NCBI RefSeq assembly: GCF_012911025.1
Contig: NZ_WUEI01000013.1
Span: forward strand, 1-64,000
Direction of reading: 5' to 3'
Source of the DNA: Azoarcus sp. TTM-91
GTDB lineage: Bacteria; Pseudomonadota; Gammaproteobacteria; Burkholderiales; Rhodocyclaceae
DNA length: 64,000 nucleotides
Under the pieces are notes generated by a model. The model saw only the letters and a program-made list of their open reading frames with translations, was not told the origin of the DNA and did no database searches. This document shows positions 53,473-61,943 of the stretch, one piece after another (position 1 is the first letter of the stretch; every line of letters begins with the position of its first letter). A program made the translations under genes and the position numbers.

Positions 53473-54663
53473 GTGTCCTCCACTCCCCCACTATCCTGGC
53501 GCCCCTTCCTGTGGGTGGCCTCCGCGCTGTGCGTCGGCACCATGAGCACCGCCCTCGCCAGCCCGCTCTATCCGCTCTACCAGGCCGCCTGGCAGTTGTC
53601 GGCGAGCATGATCACCATCATCTACGTCGCCTACATGGGTGGCGTGCTGGCAGCCTTCCTGTTCCTCGGCCGCCTGCCGGATCACATCGGTCCAGTGAAG
53701 GTGCTGCGCACCGCGATGGCCGGCATCTTCATCGGCATCGCGCTCTCCGCCGTCGCCCCGGATGCAGGCTGGCTGCTGGCCGGGCGCATCGTCATCGGCG
53801 TCGCCTCCGGCCTCATCACCACCTCGGCCACCGCCGGGCTGGTGGAACTGGAGCCGGCCGGCCAGCCGCGACGGGCGACGCTGGTGGCTTCCACCGTGAG
53901 CATCCTCGGCTTCGGCCTCGGCCCCCTGGTCGCCGGCGTGCTGGCCCAGTTCGCGCCGCATCCGCTGGTCACCCCCTATCTGCTGGTGATCGTGCTGGTG
54001 GCGCTGGTGCTGCATGCGCTGTTGAAGATGGAGACGCGGCCGCGCGCCGGCGGTCGGCTGTCGCTGCAGCCGCGCTTCATGCTGCCAGCGGTGGCGGCAC
54101 GGCCGCGCTTCGCACTGGCGGCGATGGGCGCCTTCTCCGCCTTCGCCCTGTTCAGCCTCTACGCCTCGCTGTCGCCCTCTTTCATCGCCGGCCTGCTGCC
54201 CTGGCACGGCTCGGCAGTGAGCGGCGCGGCCATCGCGCTCATCCTGTTCTGTTCGGCCAGCGCGCAGTTGCTTGGCCGCAGGCTGAGCGCGCCGGCCAGC
54301 ATGCGGGGCGGCCTGGCGCTGCTGGCGGTCAGTGTGGTGCTGCTGGCGGCGGCGCTGCATTACCGCTCCGGGGCGCTGTTCATTTCCAGCGACCTGATCG
54401 GCGGCCTGGGCCACGGCCTCGCCTTCATGGCGGCGCTGAACATCGCCAATGCCAGCGCCGGCGGCGGTGAGCGCTCCGGCATCCTCGCCTCCTTCTTCAC
54501 CGTGGGCTATATCGGCACCATCGTTCCCATCCTGGGCGTGGGCTTCCTCGCCGACCGCGTCGGCCTGGATGTCGCGGTGGTCTGCTTCTGCGCGGCTTTC
54601 GGCCTGCTGATGGCGGCAATGCTGTGGCAGACGCGGCGGCTGCTGCCGCTGCGCACCGCCTAG
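53473..54663 (+). CDS. MFS exporter (probable drug/toxin efflux)
   Basis: A 396-residue MFS protein of about 12 helices with 'GRLPDHIGPVKVL' (loop 2-3 motif) and 'VSILGFGLGPLVAGVLA' (the antiporter-type motif C). GTG start. The divergent TetR gene suggests inducible efflux of a small molecule; substrate unknown. The final codons overlap the cydC stop by 4 bp in convergent orientation. Confidence 0.85.
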   Translation: MSSTPPLSWRPFLWVASALCVGTMSTALASPLYPLYQAAWQLSASMITIIYVAYMGGVLAAFLFLGRLPDHIGPVKVLRTAMAGIFIGIALSAVAPDAGWLLAGRIVIGVASGLITTSATAGLVELEPAGQPRRATLVASTVSILGFGLGPLVAGVLAQFAPHPLVTPYLLVIVLVALVLHALLKMETRPRAGGRLSLQPRFMLPAVAARPRFALAAMGAFSAFALFSLYASLSPSFIAGLLPWHGSAVSGAAIALILFCSASAQLLGRRLSAPASMRGGLALLAVSVVLLAAALHYRSGALFISSDLIGGLGHGLAFMAALNIANASAGGGERSGILASFFTVGYIGTIVPILGVGFLADRVGLDVAVVCFCAAFGLLMAAMLWQTRRLLPLRTA

Positions 54664-56372
54664 TCCAGGGCCCGGACAGCCGCCGGCGACAACTCGGCCA
54701 GGCGCCCCTGCTCCAGCCGCAGCACGCGGTCGAAGGCGGCGAGGCCGGCCGGGCGATGCGTCACCCAGACCAGCGTGCGGCCGCGCAGATGCTGACGTAC
54801 CGCGGCGATCAGCGCGGCTTCGGCGGCCGGGTCCAGGCCCTCGGTCGGTTCGTCCAGCAGGGTGATGGGCGCCTCGCGCAGCAAGGCGCGCGCCAGGCCG
54901 AGGCGGCGGCGCTGGCCGCCGGAGAGGCTGGCGCCGCCCTCCTCCACCCAGGTTTCCAGGCCATCGCGCCAGGTGGAGATGGTGTCCGCCAGCCCGACCA
55001 GCCGCAGCACCGCCATCATCCGTTCGGCATCCGCATCCGGTGCGGCCAGCCGCAGGTTGTCCGCCAGCGTCGCAGCCTGCGCCCAGGGGAACTGACCGGC
55101 GCAACTGAGGCGGGCGCGCAGCGTGGATTCGTCCAGCGCGGACAGCTCGACGCCGCCCAGCCGGATCTCGCCGGCATCCGCCTCTTCCAGCCCCGCCAGC
55201 AGCTGCACCAGCGTGGATTTACCGCCGCCGCTGGGCCCCAGCAGCGCGATGTGCTCGCCCTCCTCCACCGTCAGCACCAGCCCGTCGAACAGCGGCGGCT
55301 GATCTGGCCAGGCGAAGGCCAGCCCGCTCACCGTCAGGCGGTTGTCCGCCGGCTGTGCGCCGGCTTCGGCGAAGGCCGGACGCGGCGTCTGCCCAGCCAG
55401 CCCTTCCAGCCGTGCCGCGGCCGCCGCGGTACCGGGCAATTCCAGGCAGGCGCCGGGCAGCGCCTGCAGGGCTTCGTGCGTGCCCAGCAGCACCAGCACC
55501 ACCGCCGCCAGCCAGGGACCAGGGGCCGCCGGGCCTTCGCCTTGCGCGATCAGCAGCAATGCCGCCCAGGCCGCCATGCCGGTGAGCAGTACGGTGGCCG
55601 CGCGCAGCCAGGCGCCGCGCCGCTGCAGGCTGCGCTGCTGCCTCAGCCAGTGCTGGCTGCTGGCGAGCGCCGCCGCCCGCCGCACCTGCCAGGCCGGCTG
55701 GTGCAGGGCGAGGTCTTCCAGACCGTCCACGCAATCCAGCAGTTCCCGCCTCAGCCCGGCGCGACCGGCCACCAGCGCGCTGGCCGGCCTGCGACCCGCC
55801 AGCCAGCCAGCCAGCGGCAGCACGAACAGCGCGAAGGCCATCAGCCCCAGCGGCAGCCAGGCCAGCACCGGCGCCATCTGGCCGAACAGCAGCGCCAGCA
55901 AGGCAAAGGCGAGCAGCGCCGCCGCCAGCGGCAGCAGCAGGCGGGGGTAAAGGTTGTCCAACGCGTCCACATCCCGCACCAGCGCGTTCAGCAGATCGCT
56001 GCCGTGGTGACGGCCGAGCTGCGATGGCGACAGCCGGGCCAGCCGCCGGTACAGCCACAGCCGCAGCCCGGCGATCAGGCGGAAGGTGGCCTCGTGGCTC
56101 ACCACCCGCTCGCCCCAGCGGCTGGCGGTGCGCAGCAGGGCGAAGAAGCGCACGCCGGCGCCGGGCAGGAAGAAGTTGAAGGCCTGGGCGGTGGCTGGCG
56201 TCAGGCCGGCGATGGCGGTGGCGGACAGGAACCAGCCGGACAGGCCCAGCAAGCCCAGGCTGCCGGCCAGCGTCGCGCAGGCAAGCAGGAGCGCGCCGAA
56301 CAGCCACGGGCCGGCGCCGGCGAGGCGGCCGGCGTAGCCCAGCAGCAGGCGGAGTTCGCGCCAGCCGGCCAT
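54660..56372 (-). CDS. cydC: Heterodimeric ABC exporter subunit CydC (cytochrome bd assembly)
   Basis: A 570-residue half transporter: six N-terminal helices (about 1-320) and an ABC domain (Walker A 'LGPSGGGKSTL', signature 'LSGGQRRRLGLARAL', Walker B 'ITLLDEP'). CydDC exports cysteine/glutathione (and binds heme) and is needed to mature cytochrome bd. Its ATG overlaps the cydD stop by 1 bp. Order cydABX-cydDC on one strand. Confidence 0.92.
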   Translation of the reverse strand: MAGWRELRLLLGYAGRLAGAGPWLFGALLLACATLAGSLGLLGLSGWFLSATAIAGLTPATAQAFNFFLPGAGVRFFALLRTASRWGERVVSHEATFRLIAGLRLWLYRRLARLSPSQLGRHHGSDLLNALVRDVDALDNLYPRLLLPLAAALLAFALLALLFGQMAPVLAWLPLGLMAFALFVLPLAGWLAGRRPASALVAGRAGLRRELLDCVDGLEDLALHQPAWQVRRAAALASSQHWLRQQRSLQRRGAWLRAATVLLTGMAAWAALLLIAQGEGPAAPGPWLAAVVLVLLGTHEALQALPGACLELPGTAAAAARLEGLAGQTPRPAFAEAGAQPADNRLTVSGLAFAWPDQPPLFDGLVLTVEEGEHIALLGPSGGGKSTLVQLLAGLEEADAGEIRLGGVELSALDESTLRARLSCAGQFPWAQAATLADNLRLAAPDADAERMMAVLRLVGLADTISTWRDGLETWVEEGGASLSGGQRRRLGLARALLREAPITLLDEPTEGLDPAAEAALIAAVRQHLRGRTLVWVTHRPAGLAAFDRVLRLEQGRLAELSPAAVRALD

Positions 56373-58138
56373 CAGCCGCCCTCCCCTTCGAACTCAGCCG
56401 GGCTTGCCGGCTGCAGGCGGCCGCCATCCAGCCGCAGCACCCGGTCGGCCAGCCGCAGCGGCGCCCGTCTGTGGCTCAGCAACAGCACCGTGCGGTTGCG
56501 GCGCAGTTCGGCCAGGCGCTCCACCACCAGCGCTTCAGTGTCGTGGTCCAGGCTGGCGGTGGGCTCGTCCAGCAGCAGCAGATCGGCCGGCCGCAGGCGC
56601 ACCCGCGCCAGCGCCAGCCGCCGCAGCTGGCCGCCGGAGAGCTGGCGGCCGCCCTCGCCCAGCACGGTGTCCAGCCCCTGCGGCAGCGTCGCCAGCCAGT
56701 CGCCCAGGCCGGCGAAGTGCAGCGCCTCGATCATGGCCGCCGCATCCGCGCCCTGCCGCGCCAGCCGCAGGTTGTCGGCCAGGCTGCCGGCGAGCAGGCG
56801 CGGATGCTGGCTCATCCAGCCTATGCGTTCGCGCCAGTGCTGCAGGTCCAGCTCTGTAAAGGGGACGTCGCTGGCCACCAGTTCGCCGGCCTGCGGCTGC
56901 AACTGGCCAAGCAGCAGGCGCAGCAGCGTGGTCTTGCCGCCGCCGCTGGGGCCGACGATGGCGACCGCCTCGCCGGCCGCCAGTTCCAGTTCGCAGCCCT
57001 GCAGCACCGGCTCGCCTTCGCGGTGAGCGAACATCAGGCCGGACAGGCGCAGCGCGGGCGCGCCCGGCGGCAGCGTCCGCTTGCCGCCGGCCGGCTGCGG
57101 CGAAGGCGCATCCAGCATGGCCTGCAACTGGCCAGCGGCGGCCAGGGCTTCGGCGCGGGCGTGGTAATGGGTGCCGAGATCGCGCAGTGGCTGGTAGAAC
57201 TCCGGCGCCAACAGCAGGATGAAAAAGGCCAGCCGCAGCTCCGGCGCGGCGCCGTAGAAACCGAAATCCAGGTAGCCCAGCAGGCTGAAACCCAGATAGA
57301 CCGCGGTGAGCGCGATGGCCACCGAGGCGAAGAACTCCAGCACCGTGCCGGAGAGGAAGGCCAGCCGCAGCACGCTCATGGTGCGCTGGCGGAAGTCCTC
57401 GCCGATGCGCGCCACTTCCTGCGCCTGGCGCTCATGGGCGTCCAGCAGGCGCAGCGTCGGCAGGCCGCGCAGCAAGTCGAGGAAATGGCCGCTCATCCGC
57501 TGCAAGGCCAGCAACTGGCGGGTCTGGCGGGCGCGGGCGCCCCAGCCGACCAGCACCATGAACAGCGGAATCAGCGGCGCGGTAAGAAAGAGGATGCCGG
57601 CCGCGGCCCAGCTCTGCGGCAACACGGCGGCAAGGATGAACAGCGGCGCGAGCAGCGCCAGCCATTGTTGCGGGCGATAGCGGGCGTAGTAGCCCTCCAC
57701 CGCCTCCACCTGCTCCAGCAGCAGGTCGGCGAGGGCGCCGGCCTGGCGCCGTTCGCGCCAGGCCGGGCCGAGATGATGCAGGCGATCCAGCAAGGCCTCG
57801 CGCAGCCTGCCGCGTATGCGTTCGGAAGCGCGCTGCCCTGCCTCTTCCTTCAGCACGCCGGTCAGCGCGCGCGCCAGCAGGCATGCGGGCAGCGCCCACC
57901 AGGCCGCCGGCTGCGCGAAGGGATTGCCGCCTTCGACGATCAGCATGTGCAACATCCAGGCGAGCACGCCGGCCTGGGCGATGGCGGCCAGCACCTGCAG
58001 GCCGCCGCCGAGCACGGCCGCGGCACCCCAGGCGCCGGCACCGCGCGCCTGGAGGCGCAGCCAGCGCAGGGCGGCCGCGTCCTGGCCGCGCCTGTCGGCG
58101 CTGCGTTCCGCTTCGCTCATGTCGCTGCCGCTGTCCAT
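56372..58138 (-). CDS. cydD: Heterodimeric ABC exporter subunit CydD (cytochrome bd assembly)
   Basis: A 588-residue half transporter, partner of CydC. Six helices then an ABC domain with 'VGPSGGGKTTLLRLLLG' (Walker A), 'LSGGQLRRLALARVRL' (signature) and 'LLLDEPTASLD' (Walker B). Start uncertain between 58138 and the in-frame ATG at 58120; neither has a clear Shine-Dalgarno. A perfect 20-bp palindrome lies between cydX and this start. Confidence 0.92.
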   Translation of the reverse strand: MDSGSDMSEAERSADRRGQDAAALRWLRLQARGAGAWGAAAVLGGGLQVLAAIAQAGVLAWMLHMLIVEGGNPFAQPAAWWALPACLLARALTGVLKEEAGQRASERIRGRLREALLDRLHHLGPAWRERRQAGALADLLLEQVEAVEGYYARYRPQQWLALLAPLFILAAVLPQSWAAAGILFLTAPLIPLFMVLVGWGARARQTRQLLALQRMSGHFLDLLRGLPTLRLLDAHERQAQEVARIGEDFRQRTMSVLRLAFLSGTVLEFFASVAIALTAVYLGFSLLGYLDFGFYGAAPELRLAFFILLLAPEFYQPLRDLGTHYHARAEALAAAGQLQAMLDAPSPQPAGGKRTLPPGAPALRLSGLMFAHREGEPVLQGCELELAAGEAVAIVGPSGGGKTTLLRLLLGQLQPQAGELVASDVPFTELDLQHWRERIGWMSQHPRLLAGSLADNLRLARQGADAAAMIEALHFAGLGDWLATLPQGLDTVLGEGGRQLSGGQLRRLALARVRLRPADLLLLDEPTASLDHDTEALVVERLAELRRNRTVLLLSHRRAPLRLADRVLRLDGGRLQPASPAEFEGEGG

Positions 58139-58148
58139 GCATCACGCC

Positions 58149-58168
58149 CCGGCGCCCGCGGGCGCCGG
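58149..58168. repeat. Perfect 20-bp palindrome between cydX and cydD
   Basis: CCGGCGCCCGCGGGCGCCGG, fully self-complementary, in the 44-bp gap. With no spacer it would form a tight RNA hairpin or a DNA cruciform; there is no T run. Confidence 0.75.
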
Positions 58169-58182
58169 CAAGGCTTGCCCGC

Positions 58183-58299
58183 TCAGGCGTCGCCGCTGGC
58201 GTTGCGGTCGCGCTCTTCCTGCGACTCCAGCCACATGGCGTTCACCACCGCGAAGAGGATGGCCATGGCGGTGCCGAGTATCCAGCTGAAATACCACAT
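58183..58299 (-). CDS. cydX: Cytochrome bd accessory subunit CydX
   Basis: A 38-residue single-helix membrane protein starting 'MWYFSWILGTAMAILFAVVN' and continuing 'AMWLESQEE', the CydX/YbgT signature. It stabilises the heme sites of cytochrome bd. AAGGAG is placed six bases before the ATG. It lies 43 bp after cydB, and is too short for ordinary gene-length cutoffs. Confidence 0.94.
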   Translation of the reverse strand: MWYFSWILGTAMAILFAVVNAMWLESQEERDRNASGDA

Positions 58300-58342
58300 G
58301 ATTTTCTCCTTGGATTCTGTCAGTCGGTGCCGCTTGGCGTGA

Positions 58343-59479
58343 TCAGTACGCGCTGCGGCTGTTGGCCTGGATGTGTTCCACCGTGACCTTGCCGCGCATC
58401 ACCCGGTAGGCCCAGCTGGTGTAGGCGACGATGACGGGCGTCATCACCAGCGCTACCCAGAACATGATGCCCAGCGTGCGATGGCTGGAAACGCAGTCCC
58501 ACAGCGTCAGGCTGCTTCTCGGGTCCGAGCTGGAGGGCATGACGAAGGGGAACAGCGAGGCACCGGCGGTGAAGATGATGCCCAGTTCGGCGATGGCGGT
58601 GGCGACGAAGGCCAGGCCGCCGCGGCGCAGCGCAACGAACAGCAGGCTGAGCACGCCGCCGGCGAAGCCCAGCAGCGGGAACACCCACAGCGCCGGCTGG
58701 GCGGCGTAGTTGGCCAGCAGCGCGCCCTTCTGCATCACCACCGTCTTGTCCAGCGGGCTGAGCACCGCGCCATGATCGATCACCGAGGTGATCACATAGC
58801 CGGGCAGCTCTCCCACCATCAGGCCGGCGATGGCGAAGGCGGCCATCATCACCACGGTGGCGATCATGGATGCGGCGCGCGCCCGGCCCTGCACCGTGCC
58901 GACCGTGCGCAGCACCAGGAAGTTGGCGCCGTGCGCCACCAGCATCGCCAGGCTGACCACGCCCGCCACCAGGGCGAAGGGGTTGAACAGCGCCCAGAAA
59001 CTGCCGGTGTAGTAGGCGCGCATGGTGTCGTCGAAGTGGAAGGGCACGCCCTGCAGCACGTTGCCGAAGGCCACGCCGAACACCAGCGCCGGCACCGCGC
59101 TGCCGATGAAGATGCCCCAGTCCCAGGCGCCACGCCAGGCCGGGTTGGGCAGCTTGCTGCGGTAGTCGAAGCCCACCGGGCGGAAGAACAGCGCCCACAG
59201 CACCGCCAGCATGGCCCAGTAGAAACCGGAGAAGGCGGTGGCATACACCAGCGGCCAGGCGGCGAACAGGGCGCCGCCGGCGGTGATGAACCACACCTGG
59301 TTGCCGTCCCAGTGCGGGCCGACGGTGTTGATCATCACCCGGCGCTCTTCATCCGTCTTGCCGACGAAGGGCAGCAGCGCACCCACGCCCATGTCGTGGC
59401 CGTCCATGATGGCGAAGCCCAGCAGCAGCACGCCGAGCAGGCCCCACCAGATGAGCTTGAGGATCTCGTAGTCGATCAT
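58343..59479 (-). CDS. cydB: Cytochrome d ubiquinol oxidase subunit II
   Basis: A 378-residue integral membrane subunit, about 8-9 helices. '[19 protein letters not shown]', '[23 protein letters not shown]' region and '[12 protein letters not shown]' are CydB signatures. Starts 3 bp after the cydA stop. Confidence 0.96.
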   Translation of the reverse strand: MIDYEILKLIWWGLLGVLLLGFAIMDGHDMGVGALLPFVGKTDEERRVMINTVGPHWDGNQVWFITAGGALFAAWPLVYATAFSGFYWAMLAVLWALFFRPVGFDYRSKLPNPAWRGAWDWGIFIGSAVPALVFGVAFGNVLQGVPFHFDDTMRAYYTGSFWALFNPFALVAGVVSLAMLVAHGANFLVLRTVGTVQGRARAASMIATVVMMAAFAIAGLMVGELPGYVITSVIDHGAVLSPLDKTVVMQKGALLANYAAQPALWVFPLLGFAGGVLSLLFVALRRGGLAFVATAIAELGIIFTAGASLFPFVMPSSSDPRSSLTLWDCVSSHRTLGIMFWVALVMTPVIVAYTSWAYRVMRGKVTVEHIQANSRSAY

Positions 59480-59482
59480 GAT

Positions 59483-61096
59483 TTACTGCACTCCCTTGGA
59501 ATCGTGCGGCGCGGCCGGGGCCGCCATCAGCGCGGCGCCACCGGCCTGCGGCGGCGTTTCGCGGTGGTACCTGCCGGTACCCAGGCTGGAAGGACCGAGG
59601 CGGGCGTACTTGAACATCAGGTACATCTCGGCGATCAGCAGCACGGTGTAGAGCGTGACGAAGCCGGCGATGGAGAGGATCAGCTCGCCGGAGGTCAGCG
59701 TGGAGGTGGACAGGAAGGTGGGCAGCACGCCGTCTATGGTCCAGGGCTGACGGCCGAACTCTGCCACCAGCCAGCCCATTTCGCAGGCGATCCACGGCAG
59801 CGGCAGACCGTACAGCGCCCACTTCAGCAGCCAGCGCTGCTGCTCGAAGGTGTTGCGCGCGGCGTGGTAGAAGGACAGCGCGAACAGGGCGAGGAAGGAC
59901 ACGCCCAGCGCCACCATGATGCGGAAACCGAAGAACAGCGGCGCCACCGGCGGGATGGTGTCGCTAGCGGCAGCCTTGATCATCTCCGGCGTGGCCAGGC
60001 TGACGTCCTCGGTGTATTTCTTCAGCAGCAAGCCGTAGCCCAGGTCCTGCTTCACCTCGTTGAAGTTGGCCAGCAGCTCCGGGTTGCCCTTGTCCTTGCG
60101 CAGCGCTTCCAGCGCCTGCACCGCCAGGATGCCGTTAGTGACGCGCTCCGCGTTCCTCTCCTCGATCTCGGCGATGCCGGGCACCGTCTTGTCGATGGAG
60201 CGGGTGCCGATCAGGCCCAGCACCCAGGGCACGTGGATCTCGGCCAGGGTGGTACGGGTGGCTTCGTCCGGGATGCCGAACAGGGTCAGCCCGGCGGGCG
60301 CCGGCGCGGTTTCCCACATGCCTTCCATGGCCGCCATCTTGGCCTGCTGGGTTTCCGCCGCGTGGTAGCCCGACTCGTCGCCGAGCACGATCACCGACAG
60401 GGTGGAGGCCAGGCCGAAGGAGGCAGCGATGCGGAAGGAGCGGCGGGCGAAGGCCACGTCCTTGCCCTTCAGCAGGTACCAGGCGCTGATGCCGAGCACG
60501 AAGCCGGCGGCGGTGACGTAACCGGCGCTGATGGTGTGCACGAACTTGGCCTGCGCCACCGGGTTGAACAGCAGCTCGAAGAAGCTGGTCATCTCCATCC
60601 GCATGGTCACCGGGTTGAACTCGGCGCCCACCGGGTTCTGCATCCAGCCGTTGGCAATGAGGATGAGCAGCGCCGACAGGTTGGAACCGATGGCGGTGAG
60701 GTAGGTGACGGTGAGGTGGCCGACCTTGGACAGGCGGTCCCAGCCGAAGAAGAACAGGCCGACGAAGGTCGATTCCAGGAAGAAGGCCACCAGGCCCTCG
60801 ATCGCCAGCGGCGCGCCGAAGATGTCGCCGACGTAGTGGGAGTAATAGGACCAGTTGGTACCGAACTGGAACTCCATCGTCAGGCCGGTGGTGACGCCCA
60901 GCGCGAAGTTGATGGCGAACAGCTTGCCCCAGAACTTGGTCATGTCCCGGTAGATTTCCTTGCCGGTCATGACATAGGTGGTTTCCATGATGGCGAGCAT
61001 GAAGGACATGCCCAGCGTCAATGGAACGAACAGGAAGTGGTACAGCGCCGTGATCGCGAACTGTAGTCGCGACAGGTCTACAACGGCTTCGCTCAT
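59483..61096 (-). CDS. cydA: Cytochrome d ubiquinol oxidase subunit I
   Basis: A 537-residue catalytic subunit of the high-affinity quinol oxidase used at low oxygen, which also protects nitrogenase in some diazotrophs. '[22 protein letters not shown]' holds the heme b595 His. '[12 protein letters not shown]' is the GRQPW signature. The quinol (Q) loop is of the long, E. coli type ('[14 protein letters not shown]' onward). Start chosen at '[13 protein letters not shown]'; the nearest AAGGAA is 12 bases away. No complete FNR/ANR box was found in the 215-bp upstream region. Confidence 0.96.
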   Translation of the reverse strand: MSEAVVDLSRLQFAITALYHFLFVPLTLGMSFMLAIMETTYVMTGKEIYRDMTKFWGKLFAINFALGVTTGLTMEFQFGTNWSYYSHYVGDIFGAPLAIEGLVAFFLESTFVGLFFFGWDRLSKVGHLTVTYLTAIGSNLSALLILIANGWMQNPVGAEFNPVTMRMEMTSFFELLFNPVAQAKFVHTISAGYVTAAGFVLGISAWYLLKGKDVAFARRSFRIAASFGLASTLSVIVLGDESGYHAAETQQAKMAAMEGMWETAPAPAGLTLFGIPDEATRTTLAEIHVPWVLGLIGTRSIDKTVPGIAEIEERNAERVTNGILAVQALEALRKDKGNPELLANFNEVKQDLGYGLLLKKYTEDVSLATPEMIKAAASDTIPPVAPLFFGFRIMVALGVSFLALFALSFYHAARNTFEQQRWLLKWALYGLPLPWIACEMGWLVAEFGRQPWTIDGVLPTFLSTSTLTSGELILSIAGFVTLYTVLLIAEMYLMFKYARLGPSSLGTGRYHRETPPQAGGAALMAAPAAPHDSKGVQ

Positions 61097-61311
61097 TGTT
61101 TTCAGTATTCCTTGGCAGGCGTGCCGCGAGGCACGCACGCAACGCACGGGCACAGCGCCGCCCTGCCCGGAGATGGCCAGGCATGGACGGACGACGGCCA
61201 GCCGCCGCCGGCGGGCGGATCAAGGCCGGCGCGTGCGTCATCAGCGGAACCGCGCAGCCGGCGGTCCGCACCTGCCATCCGCGCGGGATGGCACAGGGAG
61301 AAAAAGGGAAA

Positions 61312-61698
61312 TCAGGCGGGCACCGGAGGCGCGCGCGGGGATTGCTCCACCCACATGCGCTTGAAGCGCAGCACCCGCTCCGGCTCGCGCTGGCTGGCGC
61401 TGGCGAGCACGCGGGTGAGCACCGGCAGCGGACGCAAGGCAGGCAGGGCGACGCCCATGAAGCCGGCGGCGCAGAAGTCGCAATAGGGCTTGCCCATGCC
61501 GTCGGCCGGATTGACCGGCTCGCCGGTTTCCCCCACCACGACCTTTTTCAGGCCGAAGGAGGAACAGACTTCGATGACCTTGGTGCCATTCACCGCGGCC
61601 AGCAGATAGCTGGCGGTGGCCGAAAAGCCATGCAGCAGCGCGGCGAACAACGCAGCGTGCAACAGGAAACGGCGGAAGCGGACTGACAGGGTAGGCAC
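61312..61698 (-). CDS. DUF2946 family protein (copper-associated)
   Basis: A 128-residue protein with an N-terminal hydrophobic segment and 'ADGMGKPYCDFCAAGFMG', the Cys-x2-Cys knuckle of DUF2946. The family usually sits beside copper TonB receptors or copper-handling genes; here it lies 245 bp downstream of such a receptor on the same strand. GTG start, weak ribosome binding site. Role in copper handling is inferred. Confidence 0.83.
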   Translation of the reverse strand: MPTLSVRFRRFLLHAALFAALLHGFSATASYLLAAVNGTKVIEVCSSFGLKKVVVGETGEPVNPADGMGKPYCDFCAAGFMGVALPALRPLPVLTRVLASASQREPERVLRFKRMWVEQSPRAPPVPA

Positions 61699-61885
61699 GG
61701 CAGGGTCGGGGGCGAATGGTTACGGTGCCTTCACGCCGGCCCTGCGCCCGTGGTTTCCCGCCTGAGGGGAAAAACCGGAAGCCTGGGCTTCCCGGGCAAC
61801 GCTGGAACCATGCGCGGACATCTCTATAACCACGGTATTGTCACGGTTACTTTAGACCTCGTCTATCGTAGTTTTCCCTATGGAT

Positions 61886-61924
61886 AGCGGGCTTCCGGCG
61901 ATGCGACAGGATTGGAAGCCCGCT
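61886..61924. repeat. 11-bp inverted repeat after the copper receptor gene
   Basis: AGCGGGCTTCC, 17-bp loop, GGAAGCCCGCT, just past the receptor stop. Stem is perfect but neither side has a T run, so it may be a transcript-stabilising hairpin. Confidence 0.6.
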
Positions 61925-61943
61925 TTCGTCTATTACGGAAGAA

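Noticed and set aside
54624-57026. 800-residue plus-strand frame across cydC and cydD
   Set aside because: Antisense of the ABC exporter genes; Gln/Arg/Gly-rich with no motif.
58373-61066. 897-residue plus-strand frame across cydB and cydA
   Set aside because: Antisense of cydAB; rich in His, Gln, Arg and Gly with no domain, whereas the minus strand encodes the oxidase.
61100-61310. FNR/ANR box upstream of cydA
   Set aside because: Only a half-site (ATCAA on the plus strand near 61219) is present; the matching arm of TTGAT-N4-ATCAA is absent.
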